56,648 bases of DNA from Myxococcus llanfairpwllgwyngyllgogerychwyrndrobwllllantysiliogogogochensis (lineage in GTDB: Bacteria; Myxococcota; Myxococcia; Myxococcales; Myxococcaceae). Where the stretch lies: the NCBI RefSeq assembly GCF_006636215.1, contig NZ_VIFM01000045.1:1-56648 (forward strand), given 5' to 3'. A model generated the notes under the pieces. It saw nothing but the letters and a program-made list of their open reading frames with translations, was not told the DNA's origin and made no database searches. The position numbers and the translations under genes were made by a program. Below are positions 1 to 9,354 of this stretch, one piece after another. Position 1 is the stretch's first letter; each line of letters begins with the position of its first letter.

Positions 1-106
1 GGGAGGGGGCGGCGGGCGGAACGGATGCAATCAGCGACGCCAGGGTGCGTAGGTAGGGATGAGGGTGCTTGACGCCAAGGGGGTTGCCCCTCTGGGGAGA
101 CAGGTC

Positions 107-457
107 ATGGACGCGATGAAGCGGTGCTCGGGATGCGCGGAGGAGATGAGGGCGGAAGCGGCGAAGTGCCCTCGCTGCGGGACGCGAGGGGAGCGGCTTC
201 ACCGGGGTGTGGAAGGACGGGCGCTGACGGGCGTGTGCGCGATGCTGGCTCGCGAGCTGGGCATCGACGTGGCGCTGGTCCGCGTGGCGCTCGTCATCGC
301 CACCCTGTTCTCCGGCGGCACGCTGCCCCTCGTCTATCTGCTCCTCTGGGGCTTCACTCCTTCGTCTCCGGTGGGGCAGGCCCCGCTGCAGCGCACGATG
401 GAGTGGCTGTCGGGACTCGGGCAGTCGGAAGCTTCTCGGGTCGAGCGCCGGGTTTGA
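107..457 (+). CDS. PspC-domain membrane protein with N-terminal zinc ribbon
   Basis: Small protein of about 116 residues. Near its N-terminus are two CxxC pairs (CSGC and CPRC), a zinc-ribbon arrangement. A PspC-like segment follows: a short amphipathic stretch ending in CAMLARELGID, then one hydrophobic span rich in V, L and A leading to LLLWGFTP. PspC proteins sit in the inner membrane and take part in phage-shock-type envelope stress responses; that role here is inferred from the family. I chose the ATG at 107 because GGGGAG lies 7 bases upstream. In-frame ATGs at 59 and 116 are alternatives. No pspA or pspB neighbour is visible, so it appears to be a stand-alone ribbon-PspC fusion. Confidence 0.8.
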   Translation: MDAMKRCSGCAEEMRAEAAKCPRCGTRGERLHRGVEGRALTGVCAMLARELGIDVALVRVALVIATLFSGGTLPLVYLLLWGFTPSSPVGQAPLQRTMEWLSGLGQSEASRVERRV

Positions 458-607
458 GGGCGCGGATTCACGGGCCCGCGGCCACGGTAGACACGGCTCG
501 CGGGCCCCTCGGCTCGGCGCGGGTCCCCCCGTCAGCGGACGGGGCCCCCCACGCCGGCCGTCCCGCTCCCTTGCGGCACATGGCGCTGGTGCACACCCTT
601 CGGCTCA

Positions 608-625
608 TTTCGGTCCGCACCGAAA
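608..625. promoter_or_regulatory. Inverted repeat, candidate operator upstream of the P450 operon
   Basis: TTTCGGT and ACCGAAA form perfect 7-base arms around CCGC, about 80 bases before the P450 start. The site is A/T-richer than its surroundings and has no T-run after it, so a repressor or activator site is more likely than a terminator. The 248 bases between the PspC gene and the P450 hold nothing else that I can support. Confidence 0.4.
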
Positions 626-705
626 CGTTCGTCCTCGGGGACCCGTAGAAGCTCCTCACCGCTTCGCACTCCATCCCGGAATGCACGGCGGTTCGAGGAC
701 TCCGG

Positions 706-1896
706 ATGTCACCCCCTCTGGACCCCATCGCCGCCGCGACCCACCCGGACCCGTACCCCTTCTACGCGGACCTCGTCTCCCGACGACCCCTGTACTGGGA
801 TGACTCCCTTCGCCTGTGGGTCGCCTCCAGCTCGGAGGCCGTTCAGGCGGTGCTCACCCACCCCTCCTGTCGCGTCCGTCCTGTCTCCGAACCGGTTCCT
901 CGCGCCCTGCTCGGGTCGGCTCCCGGCGAGGTGTTCCGACGCCTTGCTCGCATGAACGACGGCTCCCCTCACGCCTTCGCACGGCGCGCCCTCGTCGCGC
1001 TGCTGCGCACGTGGGAGCCGCCTCAGGTCATCGAGGTCTCCGGGCGCTGGACCCGACAGCTTTCGCTTTCGGCTCCGAGTCACACGCTGACCTTTCTGCT
1101 CCCGGTGTACGTGCTCGGTGAGCTGCTGGGGCTTTCCTCCGAGTCGATCCCCCAGGTCGCCTCCTGGACGCGGGATTTCGTGCGCTGCATCGTTCCCGGC
1201 GCCCACCCGGACACCCTGGGGCCCGCGACCTTGGCCGCGCGGTCTCTGCTCTCGGTGTTTCGCTCCGCGCTGGAGGCCCAGCTCGCACCGGGCTCGTCCG
1301 GTGGCCCCCTGGCTGTGCTGGCCCATGAGACGGCCTCGCTGGGGCCCCAGGACTCCTCGGAGGTGGTGGTCGCCAATGCCATCGGTCTGCTCTTGCAGAC
1401 GCATGACGCCACGGCGGGGTTGCTGGGGCAGGCCCTTCGCGCCCTGTTCACGGACTCCTCGCTGCTCATGGAGGTGCGGGACGACGTGTCGCTGCTTCCT
1501 TCGTTTCTCGACGAGGTGCTCCGGTTCGAATCCCCCGTCCAGAACACCCGACGGTTCCTGGCCGATGACGCCGTTGTCGCCGGACAGGCCATGGCCTCCG
1601 GGGATGCCGTGCTCGTCGTCCTCGCCGCCGCCAACCGTGACCCCGCCCTTCATCCGGAACCGCAGCGGTTCGACCTCCACCGGACACATCCCCGGGCGCT
1701 TGCTTTCGGCGCGGGCGCTCATGCCTGCCCTGGTGATGGGCTCGCGAAGTCCATGGCTCATGGCGCCCTCCTGACGCTGCTCTCTTCGGACCTTCGCGCG
1801 CTTCGGGCGGCCGTCCTCGGGGCTGCGTGGATGCCCTCGCTCAACTCTCGCATCCCCGTGTTCGCCGCTGCTGTCCTCCCGGAGGCTCAACCATGA
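706..1896 (+). CDS. Cytochrome P450
   Basis: Soluble bacterial-type P450 of 396 residues, a normal length. The haem-binding loop reads FGAGAHACPG with the thiolate ligand at Cys341. The K-helix ExxR motif is visible as EVLR just before FESPVQNTRR. The I-helix oxygen-activating region is atypical: QTHDAT stands where AGxET or AGxDT is usual, which may alter proton delivery or substrate handling. P450s insert one oxygen atom from O2 using electrons from a ferredoxin system; no ferredoxin or reductase is encoded beside it. The stop codon overlaps the next gene's start (ATGA), so the two are translationally coupled. Substrate unknown; the pairing suggests oxidative tailoring or detoxification. 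Confidence 0.93.
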   Translation: MSPPLDPIAAATHPDPYPFYADLVSRRPLYWDDSLRLWVASSSEAVQAVLTHPSCRVRPVSEPVPRALLGSAPGEVFRRLARMNDGSPHAFARRALVALLRTWEPPQVIEVSGRWTRQLSLSAPSHTLTFLLPVYVLGELLGLSSESIPQVASWTRDFVRCIVPGAHPDTLGPATLAARSLLSVFRSALEAQLAPGSSGGPLAVLAHETASLGPQDSSEVVVANAIGLLLQTHDATAGLLGQALRALFTDSSLLMEVRDDVSLLPSFLDEVLRFESPVQNTRRFLADDAVVAGQAMASGDAVLVVLAAANRDPALHPEPQRFDLHRTHPRALAFGAGAHACPGDGLAKSMAHGALLTLLSSDLRALRAAVLGAAWMPSLNSRIPVFAAAVLPEAQP

Positions 1897-2237
1897 TTGC
1901 CGTCATCTTCGAGGCCCGGCTCAGCGCCGATGGACAGCGTGAGTACCTGGACCTGGCCGACCAGCTCCGGCCGCTGCTGGCTCGCATCGACGGCTTCATC
2001 TCCATCGAGCGCTTCCAGAGTCTGTCCTCGCCAGACCGGCTGCTCTCCCTCTCGTTCTGGCGGGACGAGGCCGCCGTCCAGCAATGGCGACAGCTCGAGG
2101 CCCACCGCGCCGCCCAGGCCCGGGGCCGGGAGTCCGTCTTCGCCGACTACCGCCTGCGCGTCGCCACGGTCCTTCGCGACTACGGACCCCACGAGCGCGA
2201 GCAGGCCCCCGACGACAGCCGACGGGCTCACGGCTGA
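1893..2237 (+). CDS. Antibiotic biosynthesis monooxygenase (ABM) fold protein
   Basis: A 114-residue protein with the dimeric alpha/beta-barrel pattern of the ABM superfamily: MIAVIFEARL at the start, then a helix with LRPLLARIDGF, then FQSLSSPDRLLSLSFWRDEAAVQQW. The W-R-D-E-A-A-V-xx-W signature followed by a helix with HRAAQARGR is typical. Members are cofactor-free monooxygenases or small-molecule-handling partners. Its start overlaps the P450 stop by four bases, so the two proteins are made together and probably act on the same compound. An upstream in-frame ATG at 1827 lies inside the P450 and is not needed. The C-terminus is charged and probably disordered. Confidence 0.85.
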   Translation: MIAVIFEARLSADGQREYLDLADQLRPLLARIDGFISIERFQSLSSPDRLLSLSFWRDEAAVQQWRQLEAHRAAQARGRESVFADYRLRVATVLRDYGPHEREQAPDDSRRAHG

Positions 2238-2342
2238 CACCCGGATTGCTCACGGAGCGACGGTCCACACACCTTCCGGGTGCCAACGGCTCCAGCCTGT
2301 TATTCGTGGGCTCACGGACACTTTTCGCCAGGAGCCCCGCGC

Positions 2343-3737
2343 GTGAGCACCCAGAACGTTCGCATCGAGAAGGACACCTTCGGCCCCATCGAAGTCCCCG
2401 CCGACCGCCTCTGGGGCGCGCAGACCCAGCGCAGCCTCCAGAACTTCGCCATCTCCACCGAGCGCATGCCCCCCGGCCTCATCCGCGCGCTCGTCCTCGT
2501 CAAGAAGGCCGCGGCCCTCGTCAACGTGGAGAACGGCGGCCTGGCTCGCGAGAAGGGCGATGCCATCGTCCGCGCCGCCGATGAGGTCCTCGCCGGCAAA
2601 CACGACGCCGAGTTCCCCCTGGCCGTCTGGCAGACCGGCAGCGGCACCCAGACGAACATGAACACCAACGAGGTGCTCGCCAACCGCGCCTCGGAGCTGC
2701 TCGGCGGAGAGCGCGGCGAGGGCCGCAAGGTCCACGCCAACGACGACGTCAACAAGGGCCAGAGCTCCAACGATGTCTTCCCCACCGCCATGAGCGTGGC
2801 CGCCGCCACCTCCCTCGTCGAGCACGTCCTCCCCGAACTGAAGGCCCTGCGCGATGTCCTCGCCGACAAGTCCCGCGCCTTCATGGACGTGGTGAAGATT
2901 GGCCGCACCCACCTCCAGGACGCCACGCCCCTCACCCTGGGCCAGGAGCTGAGCGGCTACGTCGCCCAGCTGGACCTCGCGCGTTCCCACCTGGAGCGGA
3001 CGCTGCCGCACCTGCATGAGCTCGCGCTGGGTGGCACCGCCGTCGGCACGGGCCTCAACGCCCCCAAGGGCTATGCCGAGCGCGTCGCGAAGGAGATTGC
3101 CCGCCTCACCGGCCTCGGCTTCGTCACCGCCCCCAACAAGTTCGAGGCGCTGGCCGCCAACGACGCGCTCGTCCAGGCCCACGGCGCCCTCAAGGGCCTG
3201 GCCGCCGTCCTCTTCAAAATCGCCAACGACATCCGCTGGCTGTCCTCCGGCCCCCGCTCCGGCCTGGGCGAAATCACCATCCCGGAGAACGAGCCGGGCA
3301 GCTCCATCATGCCGGGCAAGGTCAATCCCACCCAGAGCGAAGCCCTCACCATGCTCTGCGCCCAGGTCATGGGCAACGACGTCGCCGTCTCCATCGGCGG
3401 CGCCTCCGGCAACTTCGAGCTCAACGTCTTCAAGCCCCTCATCATCCACAACGTCCTGCAGAGCTGCCGGCTGCTCGCGGACGGCATGCGCAGCTTCCGG
3501 CTCAACTGCGCTGTCGGCATCGAACCCAACCGCGCCCGCATCCAGGAGAACCTGGAGCGCAGCCTCATGCTCGTCACCGCCCTCAACCCGCACATCGGCT
3601 ACGACAACGCCGCGAAAATCGCCAAGCAGGCCCACAAGGAAGGCAAGACGCTCAAGGAGGTCGCCGTGGCGCTGGGCCTGCTCACCTCCGAGCAGTTCGA
3701 CCAATGGGTCCGCCCGGAGAAGATGACCGGCCTGTAG
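2343..3737 (+). CDS. fumC: Class II fumarate hydratase
   Basis: 464 residues, the normal length for the iron-independent homotetrameric fumarase that interconverts fumarate and L-malate in the TCA cycle. Visible landmarks are [11 protein letters not shown] near the N-terminus, [10 protein letters not shown], the [16 protein letters not shown] active-site segment, and the superfamily signature [13 protein letters not shown] containing the catalytic-loop serine. The longer open frame begins at 2280, but GTG 2343 has AGGAG 8 bases upstream and gives the expected [14 protein letters not shown] start. The final PEKMTGL tail is also typical. Aspartase and argininosuccinate lyase share the fold, but the residues around [10 protein letters not shown] favour fumarase. 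Confidence 0.96.
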   Translation: MSTQNVRIEKDTFGPIEVPADRLWGAQTQRSLQNFAISTERMPPGLIRALVLVKKAAALVNVENGGLAREKGDAIVRAADEVLAGKHDAEFPLAVWQTGSGTQTNMNTNEVLANRASELLGGERGEGRKVHANDDVNKGQSSNDVFPTAMSVAAATSLVEHVLPELKALRDVLADKSRAFMDVVKIGRTHLQDATPLTLGQELSGYVAQLDLARSHLERTLPHLHELALGGTAVGTGLNAPKGYAERVAKEIARLTGLGFVTAPNKFEALAANDALVQAHGALKGLAAVLFKIANDIRWLSSGPRSGLGEITIPENEPGSSIMPGKVNPTQSEALTMLCAQVMGNDVAVSIGGASGNFELNVFKPLIIHNVLQSCRLLADGMRSFRLNCAVGIEPNRARIQENLERSLMLVTALNPHIGYDNAAKIAKQAHKEGKTLKEVAVALGLLTSEQFDQWVRPEKMTGL

Positions 3738-3878
3738 GCCGCCCGTGTCCTACACCCCGCCTGGACGCCCCACCGAGGGGCATCCGGGGGGCCATCCCCG
3801 TCCCAACCGTGGGCCAGCTCACGCTGCGGGAAGAACGAGCGGGCGCGAGGGCGACAGGACGATTAGGGTAGGGGAGCC

Positions 3879-4487
<609 letters not shown>

Positions 4488-4506
4488 CGGCGCGTCGTCG
4501 CACCGC

Positions 4507-4532
4507 CCCCCGCTCTCATGGCGGAGCGGGGG
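4507..4532 (+). terminator. Candidate transcription terminator after clpP
   Basis: Arms CCCCCGCTC and GAGCGGGGG pair perfectly (9 bp) around an 8-base loop, starting 20 bases after the clpP stop. No U-run follows, so intrinsic termination is uncertain; it could instead be a 3'-end stabilising hairpin. Confidence 0.5.
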
Positions 4533-4681
4533 CCGGGTGGGTGCTTCGAGCCCGCCCGTTGATTCCGCCCCCCGCCGCGCGCAGGTCCTACGCTGGTGCA
4601 CCGAGCAGGCGCGAAACCCGCGCGCCGCCGTGCCCGCTCCCTCGGCTGCGAGTGTCCTGGCCGATGCCCAAACTTGGACAC

Positions 4682-5104
4682 ATGTCCTGGCCCCGCTCGC
4701 GCACCCTCCGTCGCCTCCTGCTACCCGCCGCCATCCTGCTTGGAGTGGGCTGCGTGGGGCCCACCGGTCGCCCGCCCGTTCCCCCCTCCTCGGCCTCCGT
4801 GCAGGCGGAGCTGGGCGAGCGCGACGTCATCCAGGCCGGTGAGGAATACGCCCGCAACAACAGCTTCGTCCTGGCCCAGGCCGGCGAGGCCGTGGAGATC
4901 CGCCCCAACCTCTGGCGCATCCGCTTCGGCTTGAAGGACAAGCCCGGCCGGGGCGTGGAGCTGGAGTTCGACGAGATTGCCCGCCGGGTGACGCGCGCCC
5001 AGGAGATTGAAATCCTCCCGGGCTCCACCACCACCCCCGACAACGTCCCCGGACGGGGAGAGGACGTGCCCTCCGGCGGTCAGGGGCGAGGACCCGTCCC
5101 CTGA
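4682..5104 (+). CDS. Small lipoprotein of unknown function
   Basis: 140 residues. A charged start (MSWPRSRTLRR) and a short hydrophobic stretch end in GVGC, a lipobox-like site although position -3 is not the usual Leu. After a Pro-rich linker comes a compact segment with GEEYARNNSFVLAQAG and EIRPNLWRIRFGL, then a disordered Gly/Pro-rich tail. This looks like a small secreted beta-rich domain; I do not recognise the family. ATG 4664 is an in-frame alternative start that would add six residues. It lies downstream of clpP, separated by the hairpin, and is probably an independent unit. Confidence 0.6.
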   Translation: MSWPRSRTLRRLLLPAAILLGVGCVGPTGRPPVPPSSASVQAELGERDVIQAGEEYARNNSFVLAQAGEAVEIRPNLWRIRFGLKDKPGRGVELEFDEIARRVTRAQEIEILPGSTTTPDNVPGRGEDVPSGGQGRGPVP

Positions 5105-5122
5105 CGCGGCCGGAGCCGGCCG

Positions 5123-7060
5123 CTACGGCAGCGCGGTGACGCGATTCAACGCCGGGGCGGGCAAGGGGCTCGCCGCGCTGCTGTGCGCCTTCAGGTAGGC
5201 CTCCATCGCGTCGCTGTCCACGGCGCCACCCAGCCGGTTCGTCCCCTCGGGGAGCACCTCGACGCCATCACCCCCACTCGCGAGGTAGTTGTTCGCGGTG
5301 ACGCGGTACTCCGCCGTCAGGCTCACTGGCACGCCGTTGATCCGGATGGACGCCGGGTCGACGCGGTTTCCGATGGGCGCCGACGCGCTGAACGCATAGG
5401 TGAAGCCCGCCGACGGAAGCAGCATGATGGTGGCTCCCGACGGCTGCCACTGCCCCTCCAGCAGTTGCTCGATTTGCGCGCCCGTCAGCGTCACGGTGAC
5501 CAGGCTGTTGCCGAACGGCTGCGTGGTGAAGGCCTCGCCGTAGGTGACCTCTCCCTGGCCGATGTCCGCGCGCAGGCCGCCCGAGTTCATGAAGGCCACC
5601 TGCGCCCCACCCAGGTTCGCGGGCTTCGTCGCCTCCAACTGTGAGTCCGCGACGACGAAGCCCAGGGTGGACTGGCCCGCGGAGTCCGTCTGTGACCTGA
5701 GCGTCTGCGCCACCCAGCCGATGACCCGGTTGGCCCGCTGCTCGACGAGCCCCTGGTACTTCGTCACCAGCTCCTTCACCGCGCCGACCTCCTGCACGTC
5801 GCGAGTGACGATGACGTTGTTCGCTCGCGCCCCCACGACGTCGCCCGTCGCCTTGCTCAACGTCAGGTCGATGTCCGTGACGAGCCGCCCCATCGACGAG
5901 GCGCTCGTGACGACCTTGCCATCGATGACGCAGTTGTAGGCCTGATGCGTGTGGCCGCTGACGATGACATCCACCGCGTCGTTGAGGCCCTTGGCGATGC
6001 CCACGATGGCACCTGAGATGAGGCCGTCCGCACCCGCGCCCTTGCATTCGTTCACCAGCGAGCCCGGGGCCGGATTGCCGCCCTGGTGCACCACCACGAT
6101 GATGGCTTCGATGCCCTGCTGCCGCAGCTCCGGCACCAGCGCGTTCACCGTCTGCACTTCGTCCTTGAAGGTGAGCCCCGCCACGCCCGTGGGGATGACG
6201 GCTTCCGGCGTGTTCTCCAACGTCATGCCGATGAAGGCCACCTTCACGCCCTCGAACTCGCGCACGTCGTAGCGGGGGAACAGCGTGCGGTCCACGCCCG
6301 TGGCCACGTTGGCCGCCAGGAACTTGAACTTCGCGCCCGGGAAGCCATCCCCGTCCAGGCAGCCATCCACCGGGTGGCAGCCGCCCGACTGCATGCGCAA
6401 CAGCTCCGTGCTGCCCTCGTCGAACTCGTGGTTGCCCACCGCGACCAGGTCAAGACCAATCAGGTTCATCGCCTCGATGGTGGGCTCGTCGTGGAAGAGC
6501 GCCGACACCAGCGGCGAGGCGCCGATGAGGTCTCCCGCCGCCACCACCACCGTGTTCGGATTGGTGGCCCGCAGGGCCGCGATGTGCCGGGCGAAGTACG
6601 TCACGCCGCCCGCGTTCACCCGCACCGGCCCACCGTCGGGGGCCACGCCCGCCAGAATCTGGCTCGCGGGCTCCTCGAGCTGCCCGTGGAAGTCATTGAA
6701 CGCGAGCACCTGCACGCTCACCGTGGTGGGACCCGAGTCGGGAGTCCCCGCGTCGGGTCTCCCCGCGTCGGGCGCCCCCGCGTCGGGTGTCCCCGAGTCG
6801 GGTGTCCCCGCGTCGGGTGTCCCCGCGTCCGGAGGCGGCTGCAGGACGGGGTGTTGCTCGCAGCGCTTGTCGTCGCAAACCCACTCCTTTCCCTCGGCCG
6901 GTGTGCCGTTGTCTTCACGGCAGTCGGCGGCGTCCTGGCACTCGTCACCTCCGCAGCCGCCATGGGCGAAGAGGAACATGCCGGTGACAAACGCTCCGGC
7001 GAGCAGGAAGACGCTGGGGCGCGCTCCCGGAAGTGACGAGCGCGGTGTGGCTTGAGGCAT
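5123..7060 (-). CDS. Secreted 5'-nucleotidase / 2',3'-cyclic phosphodiesterase family metallophosphatase
   Basis: 645 residues. An N-terminal hydrophobic signal leads into a Cys-rich stretch (CGGDECQDAADC and later VCDDKRC), then a pentapeptide-repeat linker of PDAGT/PDSGT units. The calcineurin-like metal-binding blocks follow in order: NDFHGQLE, GDLIGAS, GNHEFDEG and GHTHQAYNC. The C-terminal half is the 5'-nucleotidase substrate domain, with MNSGGLRADIGQGEVTYGEAF and the NNYLASGGDG segment. Such enzymes (UshA, CpdB, NutA types) remove phosphate from nucleotides outside the cytoplasm. The Cys in HGGCGGD could be lipidated, but the lipobox is poor. The linker probably holds the enzyme away from the membrane or cell surface. 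Confidence 0.93.
   Translation of the reverse strand: MPQATPRSSLPGARPSVFLLAGAFVTGMFLFAHGGCGGDECQDAADCREDNGTPAEGKEWVCDDKRCEQHPVLQPPPDAGTPDAGTPDSGTPDAGAPDAGRPDAGTPDSGPTTVSVQVLAFNDFHGQLEEPASQILAGVAPDGGPVRVNAGGVTYFARHIAALRATNPNTVVVAAGDLIGASPLVSALFHDEPTIEAMNLIGLDLVAVGNHEFDEGSTELLRMQSGGCHPVDGCLDGDGFPGAKFKFLAANVATGVDRTLFPRYDVREFEGVKVAFIGMTLENTPEAVIPTGVAGLTFKDEVQTVNALVPELRQQGIEAIIVVVHQGGNPAPGSLVNECKGAGADGLISGAIVGIAKGLNDAVDVIVSGHTHQAYNCVIDGKVVTSASSMGRLVTDIDLTLSKATGDVVGARANNVIVTRDVQEVGAVKELVTKYQGLVEQRANRVIGWVAQTLRSQTDSAGQSTLGFVVADSQLEATKPANLGGAQVAFMNSGGLRADIGQGEVTYGEAFTTQPFGNSLVTVTLTGAQIEQLLEGQWQPSGATIMLLPSAGFTYAFSASAPIGNRVDPASIRINGVPVSLTAEYRVTANNYLASGGDGVEVLPEGTNRLGGAVDSDAMEAYLKAHSSAASPLPAPALNRVTALP
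6735..6824 (-). repeat. 15-bp tandem repeats encoding a PDAGT/PDSGT linker
   Basis: Six consecutive 15-base units, plus a seventh degenerate one to about 6839, vary around CCCCGCGTCGGGTGT on the plus strand. They lie inside the 5'-nucleotidase gene and encode Pro-Asp-Ala/Ser-Gly-Thr/Ala/Arg pentapeptides. Their near-identity makes slippage and strain-to-strain copy-number change likely. Confidence 0.9.
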
Positions 7061-7192
7061 CGACGGAACTCCAACGAACGGGGAGGGGGAGCCTACTCAG
7101 GTTCGTGGAGGATGGCGCGCCCTTCATGGCGGCACGGTGAAGCTCGCGCCTCGACTTCGTCTCGACACGGGGTTGCGACTCATCGCCCTGCT

Positions 7193-7651
7193 TCAAGGAG
7201 CGGGTGGCGGCGCCTCGCCGCCGCACAGCAGCAACTCCGCGGGCCCCCCGGTGCGGCCCACGAGGACGGCGACCTGTCCGTGGGCGCGGCCGAAGCGCTC
7301 CGCCTCCGCGCGGGGCAGGCCCGGCACGAAGAGGCTCTGCTCGGACCAGCTCCCGTCCTCCGCCTCACCGATGGCGGGCGCCACCACCCAGCCGCCCGCG
7401 ATGAGCTGGGAGGTCAGCCGCTCCTGTGCGCGCTGGTTCTCGTCCTTGCCCCGAGGGCGCGAACCCGGATTCCAGGCTGTCAGGAAGGCCCACTCCCGAT
7501 GCCCCCGTGCCGCCAGGGCGGCGTCGAGGGCGGGGTGCAGCCTTCCAACTCGCAGCACCTGCTCCACGCCTTCCGTGGAACCATGGGGGCGAATGACATA
7601 CCGCGTCGCCCGGTAGGCTCCCAGCAACCGCTCCTGGTCGAGCTGTCTCAT
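7193..7651 (-). CDS. DUF3293 domain-containing protein
   Basis: 152 residues matching the DUF3293 pattern: AYRATRYVIRP near the start, an FLTAWNPGSRP block, then AQERLTSQL, and a late segment ERFGRAHGQVAVLVGR. No signal peptide, so it is cytoplasmic. The family's biochemical role is not established. It is transcribed in the same direction as the 5'-nucleotidase, 132 bases upstream of it; co-transcription is possible but not shown. I see no regulatory site in the gap. Confidence 0.8.
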   Translation of the reverse strand: MRQLDQERLLGAYRATRYVIRPHGSTEGVEQVLRVGRLHPALDAALAARGHREWAFLTAWNPGSRPRGKDENQRAQERLTSQLIAGGWVVAPAIGEAEDGSWSEQSLFVPGLPRAEAERFGRAHGQVAVLVGRTGGPAELLLCGGEAPPPAP

Positions 7652-7813
7652 CGCCTCATTCTCGCGTTGCCGACACCCCGCTGTCAGCCCCGGGGGCGAC
7701 AGGTTCTGGCGAAAAGGTGTCTGGATATTCCCGGTGAATGTTCAGAACCCCTCAACGTCGGGAGCCCTCGCAACGTTCCAATGAGGGGGCGTTTGGACGT
7801 GGGGCGGATCCAG

Positions 7814-8569
7814 ATGATGCGTCGTGCCGTGGTCGTCGCCGCGCTGTGCGGGGGCTTGGGGGGGACCGGCTGTGTTTCGGTGAGTCATGTCCAGACAGCC
7901 GACACGCTGGGCGCGGGCAAGTTCCAGATCGCCATCGAGCCGGGCGTCGGGGGCGCCGCCGTCATTGGTGAGAGCGGGGCGGCTGGCGTCTACTATCCAC
8001 ACATCGACCTCGCGGCGCGCTTCGGCGTGACGGAGCGCTTGGACCTGGGCGTGCGCTTCGGCTCGTCGCTGGCCGAACTCCAGTCGAAGTTCCTGCTCAC
8101 CACCCCCGATGACCCGAACCTGGCCATCTCCCTGGCGCCCTCGGTGATGGGTGTCTTCGTGGGAAACGATGACGCCGCCGTGGGCAGCTACGTCAACCTG
8201 GCGGTGCCCCTGCTGGTGGGCTTCAAGACGGCGGGCGGCTCGGAGCTGGTGCTGGGGCCTCGCGTGTCCGCGACGCGAATCGCCGCGGGCAGCTCCACCG
8301 AAAACGCGGCGGTGAATCTGCTGAGCGTGGGTGCCTCGGTGGGCTACGCGCTGCGCGTCACCGAGGGTTTCCGCCTGATGCCCGAGGTGGGCATCTCCGT
8401 CCCCATCGTCGGTGAGTTCAACACCACGGATTCCAGCTCGGAGCTGGGCGCGGGCTTCGAGGGAGGCTTCGTCCAGTTCAAGCTGGGCTTCCTCTTCGGC
8501 CGCGGTCGTTCCATCCGGCGCGACGTGCGGGACTACAACACCGCCGACTCGAGCGACGTCGACATCTGA
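7814..8569 (+). CDS. Outer-membrane beta-barrel-like lipoprotein
   Basis: 251 residues starting MMRRAVVVAALCGG, with a weak lipobox-like GGTGC. The rest alternates short amphipathic strands and glycine turns: FQIAIEPGVGGAAV, ERLDLGVRFGSSLAEL, YVNLAVPLLVGF, SELVLGPRVSATRI, FVQFKLGFLFGRG. This pattern fits a small outer-membrane barrel or barrel-like surface protein. The frame is open well upstream, but the hydrophobic signal fixes the start at 7814 or 7817; ATG 7781 is a less likely extension. Function is unknown. Confidence 0.7.
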   Translation: MMRRAVVVAALCGGLGGTGCVSVSHVQTADTLGAGKFQIAIEPGVGGAAVIGESGAAGVYYPHIDLAARFGVTERLDLGVRFGSSLAELQSKFLLTTPDDPNLAISLAPSVMGVFVGNDDAAVGSYVNLAVPLLVGFKTAGGSELVLGPRVSATRIAAGSSTENAAVNLLSVGASVGYALRVTEGFRLMPEVGISVPIVGEFNTTDSSSELGAGFEGGFVQFKLGFLFGRGRSIRRDVRDYNTADSSDVDI

Positions 8570-8720
8570 CGTGGCTTCCCTTCGGGCCCGGGCAACGGCT
8601 GTCCTGGGCTCGGTGGGTGGATGATGGTCCTTGTCTCTGGGTGTGGGGCGCGCGCCCGTCCTTCTTCCGCTAACCTGCCCGGCTCCGGGCGTGCAGGGTC
8701 CGGTCAGAAAGAGGCTCGAC

Positions 8721-9347
8721 ATGGACTCGGTGGATGCGCGGCTGGAGCGACTGGAGCGCCGCTGTCGGCGGTTGCAGGGACTCACCTTCTCGGCGCTCGC
8801 GCTGGCGGGAGTGGGGCTGGGCACCGCGGCGTTGAAGCCCGCGCCGACGCTGGGGGGAGAGCTGGTGGCCTCGCGCCTGGTGCTCAACGATGCCCAGGGC
8901 CAGCGCCGGGCCTCGCTGGGGCTGGATGACTCGGGCGCCGCGGGGCTGGTGCTCCATGACGGCGCGGGACGTCCGCGCGCCTTGCTGGGCGTGGCGGGGG
9001 ATGGCTCGCCCCGGCTGCGCTTCTCCACGGCCGGGGGCGAGTCCCTGGCCGAACTCACCGTGTACTCGGATGAAGCGCCGCGCCTGACGCTGTCCAAGCC
9101 CGGTGGCGTGGACCTGTTCGCGGTGGGGCTCCAGGTGGACGGCTCCTCGCGGCTGGAGCTGGCGGACGCGGACGGGCGGCCTCGCGCGATTCTGGGCGCG
9201 GATGAGCACGGCTCGCTGGGGCTGATGCTGGTGGACCGCCGGGGTCAGCCTCGCGTGGAGCTGAAGGTGAGCCCCGCCGACGGCGCCAGCCTGCGCGTGG
9301 AGGGCCGCGACGGCGAGGTCTTCCATGCGCCCGCCGTCCTGCAGTGA
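8721..9347 (+). CDS. Membrane-anchored beta-repeat protein
   Basis: 208 residues. The first 25 form a short charged coiled coil (ARLERLERRCRRLQ), followed by one transmembrane helix (LTFSALALAGVGLGTAAL). The rest is a run of about six imperfect repeats of roughly 20-25 residues in which short beta strands alternate with DGAGRPRALLG or DADGRPRAILG turns. The turns resemble each other closely (G-x-P-R-A/V-x-L), suggesting a beta-solenoid or stacked-strand surface domain. AGAAAGAGG-like purine sequence before the ATG includes AAAGAGG, a plausible ribosome site. I do not recognise a named family; topology predicts the repeats on the periplasmic side. Confidence 0.65.
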   Translation: MDSVDARLERLERRCRRLQGLTFSALALAGVGLGTAALKPAPTLGGELVASRLVLNDAQGQRRASLGLDDSGAAGLVLHDGAGRPRALLGVAGDGSPRLRFSTAGGESLAELTVYSDEAPRLTLSKPGGVDLFAVGLQVDGSSRLELADADGRPRAILGADEHGSLGLMLVDRRGQPRVELKVSPADGASLRVEGRDGEVFHAPAVLQ

Positions 9348-9354
9348 CGCCACG

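Noticed and set aside
2250..3704. A 484-residue minus-strand open frame opposite fumC
   Set aside because: Shadow of a clear fumarase; no domains and Gly/Glu/Val-rich composition.
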